In this document: one piece after another, positions 17,993-27,601 of the stretch
How the letters are laid out: each line of letters begins with the position of its first letter
Numbering within the stretch: the stretch's first letter is position 1
From: Janthinobacterium saanense
GTDB lineage: Bacteria; Pseudomonadota; Gammaproteobacteria; Burkholderiales; Burkholderiaceae_D
Reading direction: 5' to 3'
DNA length: 64,000 bases
Assembly: GCF_014200675.1 (NCBI RefSeq)
Contig: NZ_JACHCI010000004.1
Location: forward strand, 1 to 64,000
Notes under the pieces: model-generated
What the model saw: only the letters and a program-made list of their open reading frames with translations
Database searches by the model: none
What the model was told of the DNA's origin: nothing
Translations under genes and position numbers: made by a program

Positions 17993-20587
17993 ATGACAAG
18001 TAGCAACAACAACCATCTCCCCGCACTCGACGCGGCTGCCGCCGCTTTCCCCGTGGTGGCGATCGGCGCGTCGGCCGGCGGGCTCGATCCGATTGTCGCC
18101 TTCCTGGCCAATGTGCCACAGGAAAGCGGCATCGCCTATGTGGTGATCCAGCATCTCGATCCTACGCAAAAAGCCATGCTGCCCGAACTGCTGCAGCGGG
18201 CCACCAGCATTCCCGTCATGGAAATCACGCATCACAGGGAAATGCTGCCGAATCACATCTACGTGATACCGTCGAATGCGGACCTGACCCTGTTCAATGG
18301 ATGCTTTGTGCTCAGCGAACCGGTGCTGCTGCGCGGGCATCGTTTACCGATCAATATCTTTTTCGAGAGCCTGGCGGCCGAATGGGGCAAATTGGCCGTG
18401 GGCGTGATCTTTTCCGGCATGGGCAGCGATGGCACGCGCGGCTTGCAGGCGATCAAGCGGGCAGGCGGCCTGACCCTGGCCCAGCATCCCGATGCGGCCA
18501 AGTTCGACATGATGCCGCAAAGCGCGATTAGCGCCGGATTGGTGGACTTGATCGATTTCCCTGACAAGATGCCTGAAAAGATCATCGCCTACCTGTTGCG
18601 CAGCAGTTTTCTGCGCGCACCGGGTAGTGGGCCTAACGGGCGTAACACGCTGCAGGAAATCGTCGCACTGCTATCCGAGCATACGGGTAACAGTTTTACT
18701 GACTACAAGATCAATACGGTGCTGCGCCGCATCGAGCGGCGCATGAGCCTGCATCAAATGGGGGCGATGGAAGAGTATGTCGTGTATTTGCGCAGCAACC
18801 CTGCGGAAATCGATTTGCTGTTCAAGGAATTGCTGATCGGCGTAACGAGTTTTTTCCGCGACCAGAAGGTGTGGGAGTACCTGAAGACCGTGGCCTTGCC
18901 GCAATTGCTGGAGGCCCATCCCGATGGGCGCGCTTTCAAGGCCTGGGTACCGGCCTGCTCCACGGGCGAGGAGGCGTATTCGCTGGCGATGGTGTTTCAT
19001 GAGGTGGTGGCCAGCATCAATCCGCCGTCCAAGTATAGCCTGCAGATTTTCGCCACTGACCTGTCGGGCGACGCGATCGACCGTGCGCGCCAGGGCAGGT
19101 TTCCTGAAGCGATCAGCAGCGATGTCTCGGCTGAACGCCTGGAACGCTTTTTTATGGCTGGCAAGCGTGAATACCACGTGAAAAAAGAGATACGCAATAT
19201 GATCATTTTTGCGCAGCAAAATATCATTTCGGATCCGCCCTTTACCAAGCTCGATATCCTGTGCTGCCGCAATCTGCTGATTTATCTGAACGCCAAGTTG
19301 CAGCAGCGCCTGATCCCGTTATTTCATTACGCCTTGAACCGCGATGGCCTGCTCCTGTTGGGTACCGCCGATACGCCTGGCCATTTTTCCGAATTATTTG
19401 CACCGCTGATCACGTCGAGCCGGCTGTACCGCCGGCTTGATAACCTGGCTCGTCAGCGCCTGCCCACGTATTTCCCCACCAAGGTATCATTGGTGTCGCC
19501 CCCCACACCCAGCGATACGAGAGAAGCTAGCATGCCTGGAAAGATACAATCCCATGTCGAGCAGTTATTGCTCCAGAAGTATTCACCGGCGGCAGCGCTG
19601 CTGAACCAGGATGGGGACATCTTGTACATCAATGGCCGCACGGGTGCTTTCCTGGAGCCGGCAGCCGGCAAGGCCAATTGGAATATCCATGCCATGGCGC
19701 GCGAAGGCTTGCGCTATGAATTGGCCGGCCTGATCAAGCAGGCGCTGCAAAGCGATAGCGTGGTACGCCTGAAGGGGCTGGTGGTGAAAGACCATCTTGG
19801 CCAGGCTTTGGGTGTGGATGTGAGTGCCGAGGCGCTGAGCCAGCCCGATTCCTTGCGCGGCATGGTCTTCGTGACGTTTTCCAGCACGCCGCTGGTAGCC
19901 GCGCCGCGCCGTATCCGCTCGCCCAATCCCAAGGTGCTGGAACTGGAGCAGCAGCTGACGCAGGCGCGCAATGAAATCCAGGCCGTGCGCGATGAGATGC
20001 AGACTTCGCGCGAAGAACTGAAATCGGCCAATGAGGAGTTGCAATCGACCAATGAAGAGTTGCAATCGACGAACGAGGAGCTGACCACTTCGAAGGAAGA
20101 AATGCAGTCGCTCAATGAAGAGCTCTACACGGTCAACGCCGAGCTGCAATCGAAGGTCGATGACTTGTCGCTGGTCAATAGTGACATGAAAAACCTGCTC
20201 AACAGCACGGATATCGCCACCATTTTCCTCGACAGTGCCTTGCGCATCCGCCGCTTCACGGCGCCGGCCACACAAATCTACAAGCTCATTCAAACAGATT
20301 TGCGCCGCCCCTTGAGCGATATCGTCAATGACCTTGATTACCCGGAGCTGGAAAACGATGCGCTGGAAGTCATTCGTAGCCTGGTGTTTTCTGAGAAACA
20401 TGTATCGACCAAGACGGGGCGCTGGTACGACGTACGCATCATGCCGTACCGCACCATCGAAAATGTGATCGACGGCGTGATCGTGACCTTTATTAACATC
20501 ACGGAATCGAAGCTGCTGGAAGCGCAGCTGCGGCAGATGCAGTCCGATTTCGTCACGGCTGGAGACGCGGGCGAGAGCGTTTCATGA
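17993..20587 (+). CDS. CheB/CheR fusion with coiled coil and PAS domain
   Basis: An 864-residue signalling protein, start taken as MTSSNNN at 17993. Residues about 17-205 are a CheB-type methylesterase without receiver: 'VVAIGASAGGLDP' (Ser), 'VVIQHLDPT' (His) and 'FSGMGSDGTRGL' (Asp). Residues about 220-490 are a CheR methyltransferase with 'STGEEAYSLAM' (S-adenosylmethionine site) and 'DILCCRNLLIYL'. A long coiled coil follows with repeated 'ANEELQSTNEEL' heptads, then a PAS-like domain to the end. Such CheB-CheR-PAS proteins act in non-canonical sensory pathways, often with a histidine kinase; no chemoreceptor is nearby. The stop overlaps the ATG of the kinase gene (ATGA), so the two are made together. 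Confidence 0.92.
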   Translation: MTSSNNNHLPALDAAAAAFPVVAIGASAGGLDPIVAFLANVPQESGIAYVVIQHLDPTQKAMLPELLQRATSIPVMEITHHREMLPNHIYVIPSNADLTLFNGCFVLSEPVLLRGHRLPINIFFESLAAEWGKLAVGVIFSGMGSDGTRGLQAIKRAGGLTLAQHPDAAKFDMMPQSAISAGLVDLIDFPDKMPEKIIAYLLRSSFLRAPGSGPNGRNTLQEIVALLSEHTGNSFTDYKINTVLRRIERRMSLHQMGAMEEYVVYLRSNPAEIDLLFKELLIGVTSFFRDQKVWEYLKTVALPQLLEAHPDGRAFKAWVPACSTGEEAYSLAMVFHEVVASINPPSKYSLQIFATDLSGDAIDRARQGRFPEAISSDVSAERLERFFMAGKREYHVKKEIRNMIIFAQQNIISDPPFTKLDILCCRNLLIYLNAKLQQRLIPLFHYALNRDGLLLLGTADTPGHFSELFAPLITSSRLYRRLDNLARQRLPTYFPTKVSLVSPPTPSDTREASMPGKIQSHVEQLLLQKYSPAAALLNQDGDILYINGRTGAFLEPAAGKANWNIHAMAREGLRYELAGLIKQALQSDSVVRLKGLVVKDHLGQALGVDVSAEALSQPDSLRGMVFVTFSSTPLVAAPRRIRSPNPKVLELEQQLTQARNEIQAVRDEMQTSREELKSANEELQSTNEELQSTNEELTTSKEEMQSLNEELYTVNAELQSKVDDLSLVNSDMKNLLNSTDIATIFLDSALRIRRFTAPATQIYKLIQTDLRRPLSDIVNDLDYPELENDALEVIRSLVFSEKHVSTKTGRWYDVRIMPYRTIENVIDGVIVTFINITESKLLEAQLRQMQSDFVTAGDAGESVS

Positions 20588-22698
20588 ACGACGCATTCGA
20601 CAACGGGATCAACCCCACGAAGTTGCGAGAGCAGGCCGAGCAATTGGCCGCGGAGCAACTGGTGTCCGTGGCGTTATCGTTGTCGAATGAAGAGATGATG
20701 CGCCAGCTGCATGAGTTGCAAGTAAACCAGATCGAGCTGGAAATGCAGAATGTGGCATTGGCCGAACTGGAGCAGCTGAAAAATGCATTTGAAATCAGCC
20801 GCGACCTTTATTCCCAGCTGTATGAGCAGGCGCCCGTCAGCTATTTCTCGCTGAGCCGCAAAGGCGTGATCACGCGCGTCAACGTGGCCGCTTGCGGCTT
20901 GTTGCAGCGCGACAAGGAGCAAATGCTGGCGCGGCCTTTCGAGCAATTTATCGCGCCCCAGGCGCAAGGTGCGTTCCGGCGTTTCCTCGACGCCGTTTTC
21001 GACAGTGGCGTGCGGCAAGTGCTGGAAGCACCGCTGTTCCAGAATGCGCCTGCCGACGGTGGCGTGGTGCGCATCGAGGCCAATGTCGACCGGGCCACAG
21101 CCACCGCGCGCATGCTGGTGACGGACCTGGGCGACGGGCTGGCGCGTGACTCGGCCTTGCGGCGCGCCTTTGTGATCCTCGACACCATCCGCGAGGGCGT
21201 GATGGTGACTGATAGCAGCAACCGCATCATTTCCGTCAACCCCGCTTTTACCAGCATCACTGGCTACCTGGCCGAAGAAGCCATCGGGCGCGATCCGTCC
21301 TTCCTGGGCGGAGGCACGCATCCGCGCCAGTTTTATGCGGCCATGTGGGAAAGCCTGAAGCAGGAGGGCAGCTGGTTTGGCGAACTGGTCAATCGGCGCA
21401 AGAATGGCGAGCGCTTCGTCGAATCGCTGTCGATCACGCCGATGCGCACGCCCGATGGGGCGACTAGCCACTTTGTGGGCGTGTTTTCCGATATTACCGA
21501 GCGCAAGCTGGCCGAGGCGGCCGTACGTGAACTGCACCGCGAACTCGACCAGCGCGTGGTCGACCGTACCGCCGAGCTGGTGCGGGCCAATCAGCACTTG
21601 CAGATGGAAGTGCACCAGCGCGAACAGGCGCAAGTGGCCTTGCGCGATGCGGAACGTTTTTTTCATTCCACCATCGATTCGCTGACGGACCGCGTGCTGG
21701 TGCTCGATGAGGCGGGAGAAATCGTGCATGCCAACCAGGCGTGCATGGCGTTTACCGGACATGCCGCCAGCGAGATGCAGTATCTGCAGTTTTGCGAAAC
21801 AGATACGCGCTGGCAGCGGAAGGCGGGACAGGAACTGGCCACCGGCATACGCGCCGTGATCGCCGGCCGTGCCGATAGCTTCGCGCTCGAATATGAATTC
21901 ACCACGCCAGCCGGCGCGCGCTGGTCGCAGGCCAGGGTCAGCCGTTTCCTGGGAGAAGGGCCGTTGCGGGTGGTGGTGGCGCACAGCGATATCACCGAGC
22001 GCAAGCTGATGGATGGCGCGCTGCGCCAGTCGCATGCCCAGCTGCGCCAGTTGGCGCTGCACCTGGAAACGGCCAAGGAAGACGAGCGCAAGCGTATTTC
22101 ACGCGATATCCACGATGAGCTGGGACAAAACCTGCTGGCCCTGCGCATCGATATTTCCATGCTCAGCGCGCGCACGGAAGGCTCGCATCCGCGCCTGCAT
22201 GGCCGCGTCGGTTCCGTGCTCAGCAATGTCGACACCACCATCAAGAGCGTGCGCGGCATCATGAATGAATTGCGTCCGATGGCGCTGGACCTGGGCTTGC
22301 AGGCCGCCATCGAATGGCAGGTGGGCGATTTCCGCAAGCGCAGCGGCATTGCCTGCCAGCTGAGTATCGGCGACGAAGCGCTGTTTGCCGCCATCGGCAG
22401 CCAAGTTGAAATCGTGCTGTTCCGCATCGTGCAGGAAGCGCTCAGCAACGTCATGCGCCATTCCCAGGCCAGCGCGGTCGAGCTTGAGCTCAGCTTTGAC
22501 GCCTGGGCCATCCATGTGGTGATCAGTGACAACGGCGTCGGCATCACGCCGCAGCAGCAGCGCAAGAGCCAGTGCTTCGGCCTGATCGGTATTTCCGAGC
22601 GGGTCACGGCGCTGGGCGGGCAGTTCGTGATCGGTGCGCCGGCCTCGGGCAGCGGTTGCCGATTGTCGCTGCAGATCCCGCTGCGGCCGCCAGCGTGA
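20584..22698 (+). CDS. PAS-domain histidine kinase, HisKA_3 (NarL-type) family
   Basis: A 704-residue soluble kinase with no membrane segment. It has an N-terminal helical region, three PAS/PAC-type domains (about 75-180, 190-305, 355-470; PAC-like ends 'GVFSDITERKL' and 'VAHSDITERKL'), then a HisKA_3 dimerisation domain with the phosphoacceptor at H510 in 'SRDIHDELGQNLLALR', and an HATPase domain ('VQEALSNVMRHSQ', 'ISDNGVGI'). Kinases of this class normally pair with LuxR/NarL-type regulators, but none lies in the next several kilobases, so the partner is encoded elsewhere. It is translationally coupled to the CheB/CheR fusion, whose methylation activities may tune it. Confidence 0.93.
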   Translation: MNDAFDNGINPTKLREQAEQLAAEQLVSVALSLSNEEMMRQLHELQVNQIELEMQNVALAELEQLKNAFEISRDLYSQLYEQAPVSYFSLSRKGVITRVNVAACGLLQRDKEQMLARPFEQFIAPQAQGAFRRFLDAVFDSGVRQVLEAPLFQNAPADGGVVRIEANVDRATATARMLVTDLGDGLARDSALRRAFVILDTIREGVMVTDSSNRIISVNPAFTSITGYLAEEAIGRDPSFLGGGTHPRQFYAAMWESLKQEGSWFGELVNRRKNGERFVESLSITPMRTPDGATSHFVGVFSDITERKLAEAAVRELHRELDQRVVDRTAELVRANQHLQMEVHQREQAQVALRDAERFFHSTIDSLTDRVLVLDEAGEIVHANQACMAFTGHAASEMQYLQFCETDTRWQRKAGQELATGIRAVIAGRADSFALEYEFTTPAGARWSQARVSRFLGEGPLRVVVAHSDITERKLMDGALRQSHAQLRQLALHLETAKEDERKRISRDIHDELGQNLLALRIDISMLSARTEGSHPRLHGRVGSVLSNVDTTIKSVRGIMNELRPMALDLGLQAAIEWQVGDFRKRSGIACQLSIGDEALFAAIGSQVEIVLFRIVQEALSNVMRHSQASAVELELSFDAWAIHVVISDNGVGITPQQQRKSQCFGLIGISERVTALGGQFVIGAPASGSGCRLSLQIPLRPPA

Positions 22699-22796
22699 TC
22701 GTGACGAGCTGAAAATTGTCGTGGGAGAAATTTTTGGCTGCCCTGGCAAGGCGGGACAGGCTATACTTTCGCCTGCTTTTTATGGAGGGGCATATT

Positions 22797-24953
22797 TTGT
22801 TGACAAAATTAGTATTACCAGTCGTCCTGATGGGCGCGTTCGCCAGCGCACACGCTGACGAAGGACAGTGGCAACCATATCAGCTGCCGCAGCTGAAAGC
22901 CGAATTGAAGCGCGTGGGCATCGAGATCCCCGCTGAAAAACTGGCTGACCTGAGCAAGCATCCGATGAGCGCCATCGTGTCGCTGGGCGGCTGCTCGGCG
23001 TCCTTCGTGTCCGATGCCGGCCTGGTGGTGACGAACCACCATTGCGCGTACGGCGCCATCCAGCGCAATTCCACGCCTGAACACAATTACATCACCAACG
23101 GCTTTTTGGCCAAGACCCGCGCCGAAGAGCTGCCGGGCGGTCCGAACAGCCTGGTCTACGTGACCGACAAGGTGGAAAATGTCAGCGACCGCGTGCTAAA
23201 AGGCTTGACGGCGAACATGACGGGTAGCGCCCGCCACGAAGCCGTGGAAAAGCGCATCAAGGCCTTGATCGCCGAATGCGAAACGGACAAGATGTACCGC
23301 TGTTCCGTGCCAGCCTTTCACCGTGGCCTGGAATACTACCGCATCCGCCAGATGATGATACGCGACGTGCGCCTGGTGTACGCGCCATCGGACAAGATCG
23401 GCAACTTCGGCGGCGATATCGACAACTACGAATGGCCGCGCCACACGGGCGACTATTCCTTCCTGCGCGCCTACGTGGGCAAGGATGGCCGTCCGGCCGA
23501 CCCATCGCCGGACAACGTGCCCTACAAATCGAAAGACTTCCTGGTGGTCTCGGCGGAAGGCATCAAGGTGGGCGACGGTATCTTGCTGGCGGGCTACCCC
23601 GGCCGCACCAGCCGCTACAAGCTGTCGGCGGAAATCCGTGAAGCGCGCGATTCGGCCTTCCCTTTGAAAGTAGCCGAACTGCAAGCCGACCTGGCCGTGA
23701 TGGCTGACGCCACTGCCGGTGATGAAGCGGCTGCCGTGCGTTACGCCAGCGTAGTGAAAAGCATCAACAACGTGCTGAAGAAAACCCAGGGTTTGCTCGA
23801 CGGTTTTGCGCGCAAGGACATCGCCGCCATCAAGGACGTGCAGGACGCCGAGTTCCGCGCCTGGTACGCCAAACAGCCGAATGTGTCGAACACCATGCTG
23901 GCCGAACTGGACGCGGCGATCGCCAACGACATGGCGCTCAGCGACGAAGAGTTTGCCTGGTCGGTGGCCACCAATAGCGACTTGCTGAAAAGCGCGCGCA
24001 CCCTGTACCGTCTGGCGCAAGAGCAGCAAAAGCCGGACGCAGAACGTGAATCAGGCTACCAGCAGCGCGACCTGGCGTTCATCAAGGCCCGTTTGGCGCG
24101 TTTGGAACAGTCGTATGTGAACAAGGTTGATCAGGCGCGTTTTGAAGCCGGCCTGAAGCGTTACGCCCAGCTGGTGGCGAAGAGCCATCCGCAAGGCCTG
24201 GACGCACTGTTGCCGGCGCCCACGGCCGTTGCTGCCCTGTACCAGCAAACGCAACTGGCTGACACGGCCAAGCGCCTGGCCTGGATGGGCAAGGACGCCG
24301 CTGCGCTGCAGCAGTCGAACGATGCTTTCATCGAGCTGGCGATCAAGCTGCAAGCGGTCGCGCAAGCGCTGGAAGAGCGCCGCAAGGAAATCGACGGCAA
24401 TCTGGAGCGCGTGATTCCGCAATACATGCAAGCCGTGATCGCCTGGAAAAAGTCGCAAGGCAAACCAGTCTATCCTGACGCCAACTCGACCCTGCGCGTC
24501 ACCTACGGCACCGTAGCGTCATACTCGCCACGCGACGGCATCACCAAGGGCCCGTTCACGACCGTGGAAGGCATCGTCGAGAAAGTCACCGGCAAGGCAC
24601 CGTTCGAAGCGCCGCAAGCGCTGATCGACGCCGTCAAGGAAAAACGCTACGGCCAGTTCCGCGATCCGGTACTGGGTACGGTGCCCGTCAACTTCCTGAC
24701 CAGCGCCGACACCACGGGTGGCAATTCCGGTTCGGCCGTGATGAACAAGCGTGGCGAACTGATCGGCCTGAACTTCGATTCGACCTATGAATCGATCACC
24801 AAGGACTGGTACTTCGACACGGCCATTACGCGCGCCATCCACCTGGACATCCGCTACATGCTGTGGGTGATGAAGGAAGTGGACCATGCAGATAACTTGC
24901 TCAAGGAAATGACGATCAAGTATCCGAAGCCTGCGACGGCGGCGAAGAAGTAA
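22797..24953 (+). CDS. S46 family serine peptidase (DPP7/DPP11-like)
   Basis: A 718-residue periplasmic peptidase that should release dipeptides from oligopeptide N-termini. TTG 22797 (or 22800) is chosen because GGAGGGG at 22784-22790 lies 6-9 bases upstream and the product then opens with a textbook signal peptide ending 'ASAHADEG'. The chymotrypsin-type triad is visible: His82 in 'VTNHHCAYG', an Asp in 'GGDIDNYEWPRHTGDY', and Ser644 in 'TTGGNSGSAV'. The residue equivalent to the S1 specificity position (Gly in DPP7, Arg in DPP11, by recalled alignment) is Ser662 in 'LNFDSTYE'. The 3' end and terminator are repeated in diverged form about 7 kb downstream. Confidence 0.92.
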   Translation: MLTKLVLPVVLMGAFASAHADEGQWQPYQLPQLKAELKRVGIEIPAEKLADLSKHPMSAIVSLGGCSASFVSDAGLVVTNHHCAYGAIQRNSTPEHNYITNGFLAKTRAEELPGGPNSLVYVTDKVENVSDRVLKGLTANMTGSARHEAVEKRIKALIAECETDKMYRCSVPAFHRGLEYYRIRQMMIRDVRLVYAPSDKIGNFGGDIDNYEWPRHTGDYSFLRAYVGKDGRPADPSPDNVPYKSKDFLVVSAEGIKVGDGILLAGYPGRTSRYKLSAEIREARDSAFPLKVAELQADLAVMADATAGDEAAAVRYASVVKSINNVLKKTQGLLDGFARKDIAAIKDVQDAEFRAWYAKQPNVSNTMLAELDAAIANDMALSDEEFAWSVATNSDLLKSARTLYRLAQEQQKPDAERESGYQQRDLAFIKARLARLEQSYVNKVDQARFEAGLKRYAQLVAKSHPQGLDALLPAPTAVAALYQQTQLADTAKRLAWMGKDAAALQQSNDAFIELAIKLQAVAQALEERRKEIDGNLERVIPQYMQAVIAWKKSQGKPVYPDANSTLRVTYGTVASYSPRDGITKGPFTTVEGIVEKVTGKAPFEAPQALIDAVKEKRYGQFRDPVLGTVPVNFLTSADTTGGNSGSAVMNKRGELIGLNFDSTYESITKDWYFDTAITRAIHLDIRYMLWVMKEVDHADNLLKEMTIKYPKPATAAKK

Positions 24954-25016
24954 TCTTTCTAGCTGGTTCTCGCATGTTGAAAGCCGCATCCGCCGCAGGG
25001 CCGATGCGGCTTTTTT
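24803..25016 (+). repeat. Direct repeat, copy 1: 3' end and terminator of the S46 gene
   Basis: The last 150 or so coding bases of the S46 gene plus its terminator match 31792-32000. Over the coding part the copies align without gaps at a constant offset of 6990 bases, with about 16 differences in 146 positions by hand count. The repeat brackets the T6SS cassette. Confidence 0.9.
24981..25016 (+). terminator. Rho-independent terminator after the S46 peptidase gene
   Basis: AAGCCGCATC (24981-24990) pairs with GATGCGGCTT, followed by a T-run to 25016. The same core recurs at 31965-32000 and, with one change, at 37966-38001. Confidence 0.9.
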
Positions 25017-25105
25017 GCGCATGGCCAACTAGTTTGAGTCCCATCAATATGCCAGCCTCCACCATGGTTAGCATGGTCTAGCGAAACAAATCCGAAGGAG
25101 GCAAT

Positions 25106-27601
25106 ATGGACGATGGCGAGCCGGCAGCCGATCTTGCACGGCTTTTCGCAAGCGGCCAGCGAGTCCAGGAAAGCCGCTTGCTGCGCATGGATTTTCCGCG
25201 CGACGATGGTCCGCCCGATACCGCGCTGCTGGTCAGCAGCTTGCGGGCACACGAAGAAATGTCACGCGACTTCCGTTTCGACGTCGAACTGCTATCCGAC
25301 AATCTCCACCTTCCCCTGACCGCAATGATGGGACGCATGGTCACGATTTCGATGGTCCGCGATGACGCCAGCTTGCGCTATTTTAATGGTTATGTCGGCG
25401 AATTTCGCTTGTTGCGCAGCGATGGCGGTTTCGCGGTCTACCAGATGGTGCTGCAACCCTGGCTGGCGTTGTCCAGGCTGCGCATGGACAACGTCTCGTT
25501 TCACGAACGCACCGTCATCGATATCAGCGAAACGACCTTCGCGCATTATGTGCAACGCGACTGGCAAAACCGGCTGCATGAGGAAGTCGCGATATTAAGC
25601 TGCGCCAACCAGCATAATGAAACCGATTACAACCATCTGCACCGGCGCTGGGAAGTCCAGGGCATCCACTACTGGTATGAACATCGCGCCGACGGTCATA
25701 CGCTCTGTCTGGGCGACAATACCTGGCTGAGCGACAGCATCGACCCAGGCGACCCCCATGCCGGCGCAGGCGACGAGATGGTGTTTCGCAGCGGTGCGGG
25801 CTCGCAGGAGGACGACGGCATACGCGATTGGCAGGCAATACGGAAGATCGCCTCAGGCTCGCTCACGCTGGCCAGCTTCAACTACAAGCATCCTTACGCC
25901 AGCCGCGCCAGCGGCCATGCACTGCACCAGCAGGGCGATGTGTTTGCCCATGAACTGTATCAAAATACCGGCTATGGCTACGCCGGCATGGACGATGGCG
26001 AAGCGCTGGCGCAACGCCGCCTGGAAGAGCATAACGGCCAGGCGCAATACTTCGACGCTGGCGGTAATCACCGCTGCGCCCAGGCCGGGCGCAGTTTTAC
26101 GCTGGGCGGCCACTTCAGCGGCACGCAGCCCATGCCGGCCAAAGGTGAAGCGGCGCGCCCGGACATCCGCTCGCGCGAATACCTGATCCTGTCGGTCGAT
26201 CATATCGCCAGCAACAATTACCAGGCAGGCACGGGCGCGAAGTCGCATTATGAAAACCGTTTTAGCTGCATCCGCAAGAGCATCCGCTGGTATCCGGGGC
26301 GGCAGTTCAACAGCACGCCTTGTGCGTTGCCCGGCGTGCAGACCGCGATTGTCACCGGACCGGCAGGCGAAACCATCCATACCGACGCGCTGGGCCGGGT
26401 GAAGGTGCAATTCCACTGGGACCGGCTGGGCAAGTTCGACGAGGGCAGTTCGCCATGGATCAGTGTCATGACGCCATGGGCGGGCCAGGCGTTCGGCCAG
26501 ATCGCGTTGCCGCGCATCGGCCAGGAAGTGCTGATCCAGTTTCTCGACGGCAATATCGACCGTCCCGTCATTGTCGGCGCGGTGTACAACGGCAACCATG
26601 CGCCGCCGTGGAATTTGCCGGCGCAACACATGCTGGGCGGCTGGCGCAGCGCCGAGCTGATGCCTGGTGGCGGCTACGGCGTGCGCGGCAACCAGCTGGT
26701 GCTAGACGATACGCACCAGCGCATCCAGGCGCAGCTGAACAGCGATCATCAGCATAGCCAATTGTCGCTTGGCTGCATCAGCCGCATCGAAGACGCCAGC
26801 GGGCGCAAGGATGCGCGAGGCGAGGGCTGGGAACTGGCGTCGGATGCCTGGGGCGTGGCGCGCGCCGGGCGCGGCATGTTGCTGACCACCGAAGCGCGCA
26901 CTGGCGCCGCCTCGCATATCAAGAGCATGGATGAAACCTTGCGCCGGTTGGCCGAGGCTGCTGAACGGCACAAGGCGCTTGCCGCCCTGGCGCAGCATCA
27001 TGGCGCGCAAGAAAGCGCGGCCCAGCAGGGCGCCGCCGCCGATGTATTGCAAGCCCAGCATGCGGCGATCAAGGGCGCCGCTGGTGGTGGCGAAAACGTA
27101 TTTCCGGAACTGTCAAAGCCGCATCTGGTGCTGGCCAGCCCGGCCGGCATTGAAACGACGACCGCGCAATCGACGCATATCGCCAGCGCCGAGGATACCG
27201 CCTTGACCGCCGGGCGCAACCTCTCGCTGGCGGCCAGCGGCGGACTGTTCGCCAGCATAGGCGCAGCGCTGCGCCTGTTCGTCCACAAGGCCGGCATGAA
27301 GCTGATCGCCGCAGCTGGCCCGGTGCAGATCGCGGCGCAAACCGATGCGGTCGAGATCGTCGCCAATAAAGTGCTGGAGCTGATCAGCCAGGCCGACTGG
27401 GTGAATATTCGTGGCCGCAAAGGCGTGCGCCTGCATGGCGCTAATTGCATGCTTGAAATTGGCGACAAGGTGCAGTTTTTTACCGCCTCGCCAACGCTGT
27501 TTCATGGAAACCTCGAAACACTGGCGCCGAAAAACCGGCCGCAACCGGAGATGGAACCGCCTATCGCACCGGTAGCGGGGCAATTGCAGCATACCATCTA
27601 G
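25106..27601 (+). CDS. vgrG: Type VI secretion spike protein VgrG
   Basis: An 831-residue VgrG with a strong ribosome site (AAGGAGG at 25095-25101). Residues about 15-440 are the gp27-like part, and about 440-540 the gp5 OB-fold ('TDALGRVKVQFHWDRLG', 'SVMTPWAGQAFGQIALPR', 'FLDGNIDRPVIVGAVYNG'). A DUF2345 beta-prism follows from about 640, running through 'MLEIGDKVQFFT'. The frame ends at amber codon 27599-27601, yet the next 92 codons in the same frame encode a plausible C-terminal extension (see 27602). The tip should carry the downstream phospholipase effector. No PAAR or structural T6SS gene is in the window, so this is an orphan vgrG cassette relying on an apparatus encoded elsewhere. Confidence 0.95.
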   Translation: MDDGEPAADLARLFASGQRVQESRLLRMDFPRDDGPPDTALLVSSLRAHEEMSRDFRFDVELLSDNLHLPLTAMMGRMVTISMVRDDASLRYFNGYVGEFRLLRSDGGFAVYQMVLQPWLALSRLRMDNVSFHERTVIDISETTFAHYVQRDWQNRLHEEVAILSCANQHNETDYNHLHRRWEVQGIHYWYEHRADGHTLCLGDNTWLSDSIDPGDPHAGAGDEMVFRSGAGSQEDDGIRDWQAIRKIASGSLTLASFNYKHPYASRASGHALHQQGDVFAHELYQNTGYGYAGMDDGEALAQRRLEEHNGQAQYFDAGGNHRCAQAGRSFTLGGHFSGTQPMPAKGEAARPDIRSREYLILSVDHIASNNYQAGTGAKSHYENRFSCIRKSIRWYPGRQFNSTPCALPGVQTAIVTGPAGETIHTDALGRVKVQFHWDRLGKFDEGSSPWISVMTPWAGQAFGQIALPRIGQEVLIQFLDGNIDRPVIVGAVYNGNHAPPWNLPAQHMLGGWRSAELMPGGGYGVRGNQLVLDDTHQRIQAQLNSDHQHSQLSLGCISRIEDASGRKDARGEGWELASDAWGVARAGRGMLLTTEARTGAASHIKSMDETLRRLAEAAERHKALAALAQHHGAQESAAQQGAAADVLQAQHAAIKGAAGGGENVFPELSKPHLVLASPAGIETTTAQSTHIASAEDTALTAGRNLSLAASGGLFASIGAALRLFVHKAGMKLIAAAGPVQIAAQTDAVEIVANKVLELISQADWVNIRGRKGVRLHGANCMLEIGDKVQFFTASPTLFHGNLETLAPKNRPQPEMEPPIAPVAGQLQHTI

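Noticed and set aside
20020-20150. Tandem repeats that could suggest a CRISPR or DNA repeat
   Set aside because: They are heptad-like 'NEELQST' codon repeats of the coiled coil in the CheB/CheR fusion.
25017-25105. A possible attachment site or integrase remnant just upstream of vgrG
   Set aside because: No integrase, tRNA or short target duplication could be found; the S46 3' end repeat is a sufficient explanation of the boundary.
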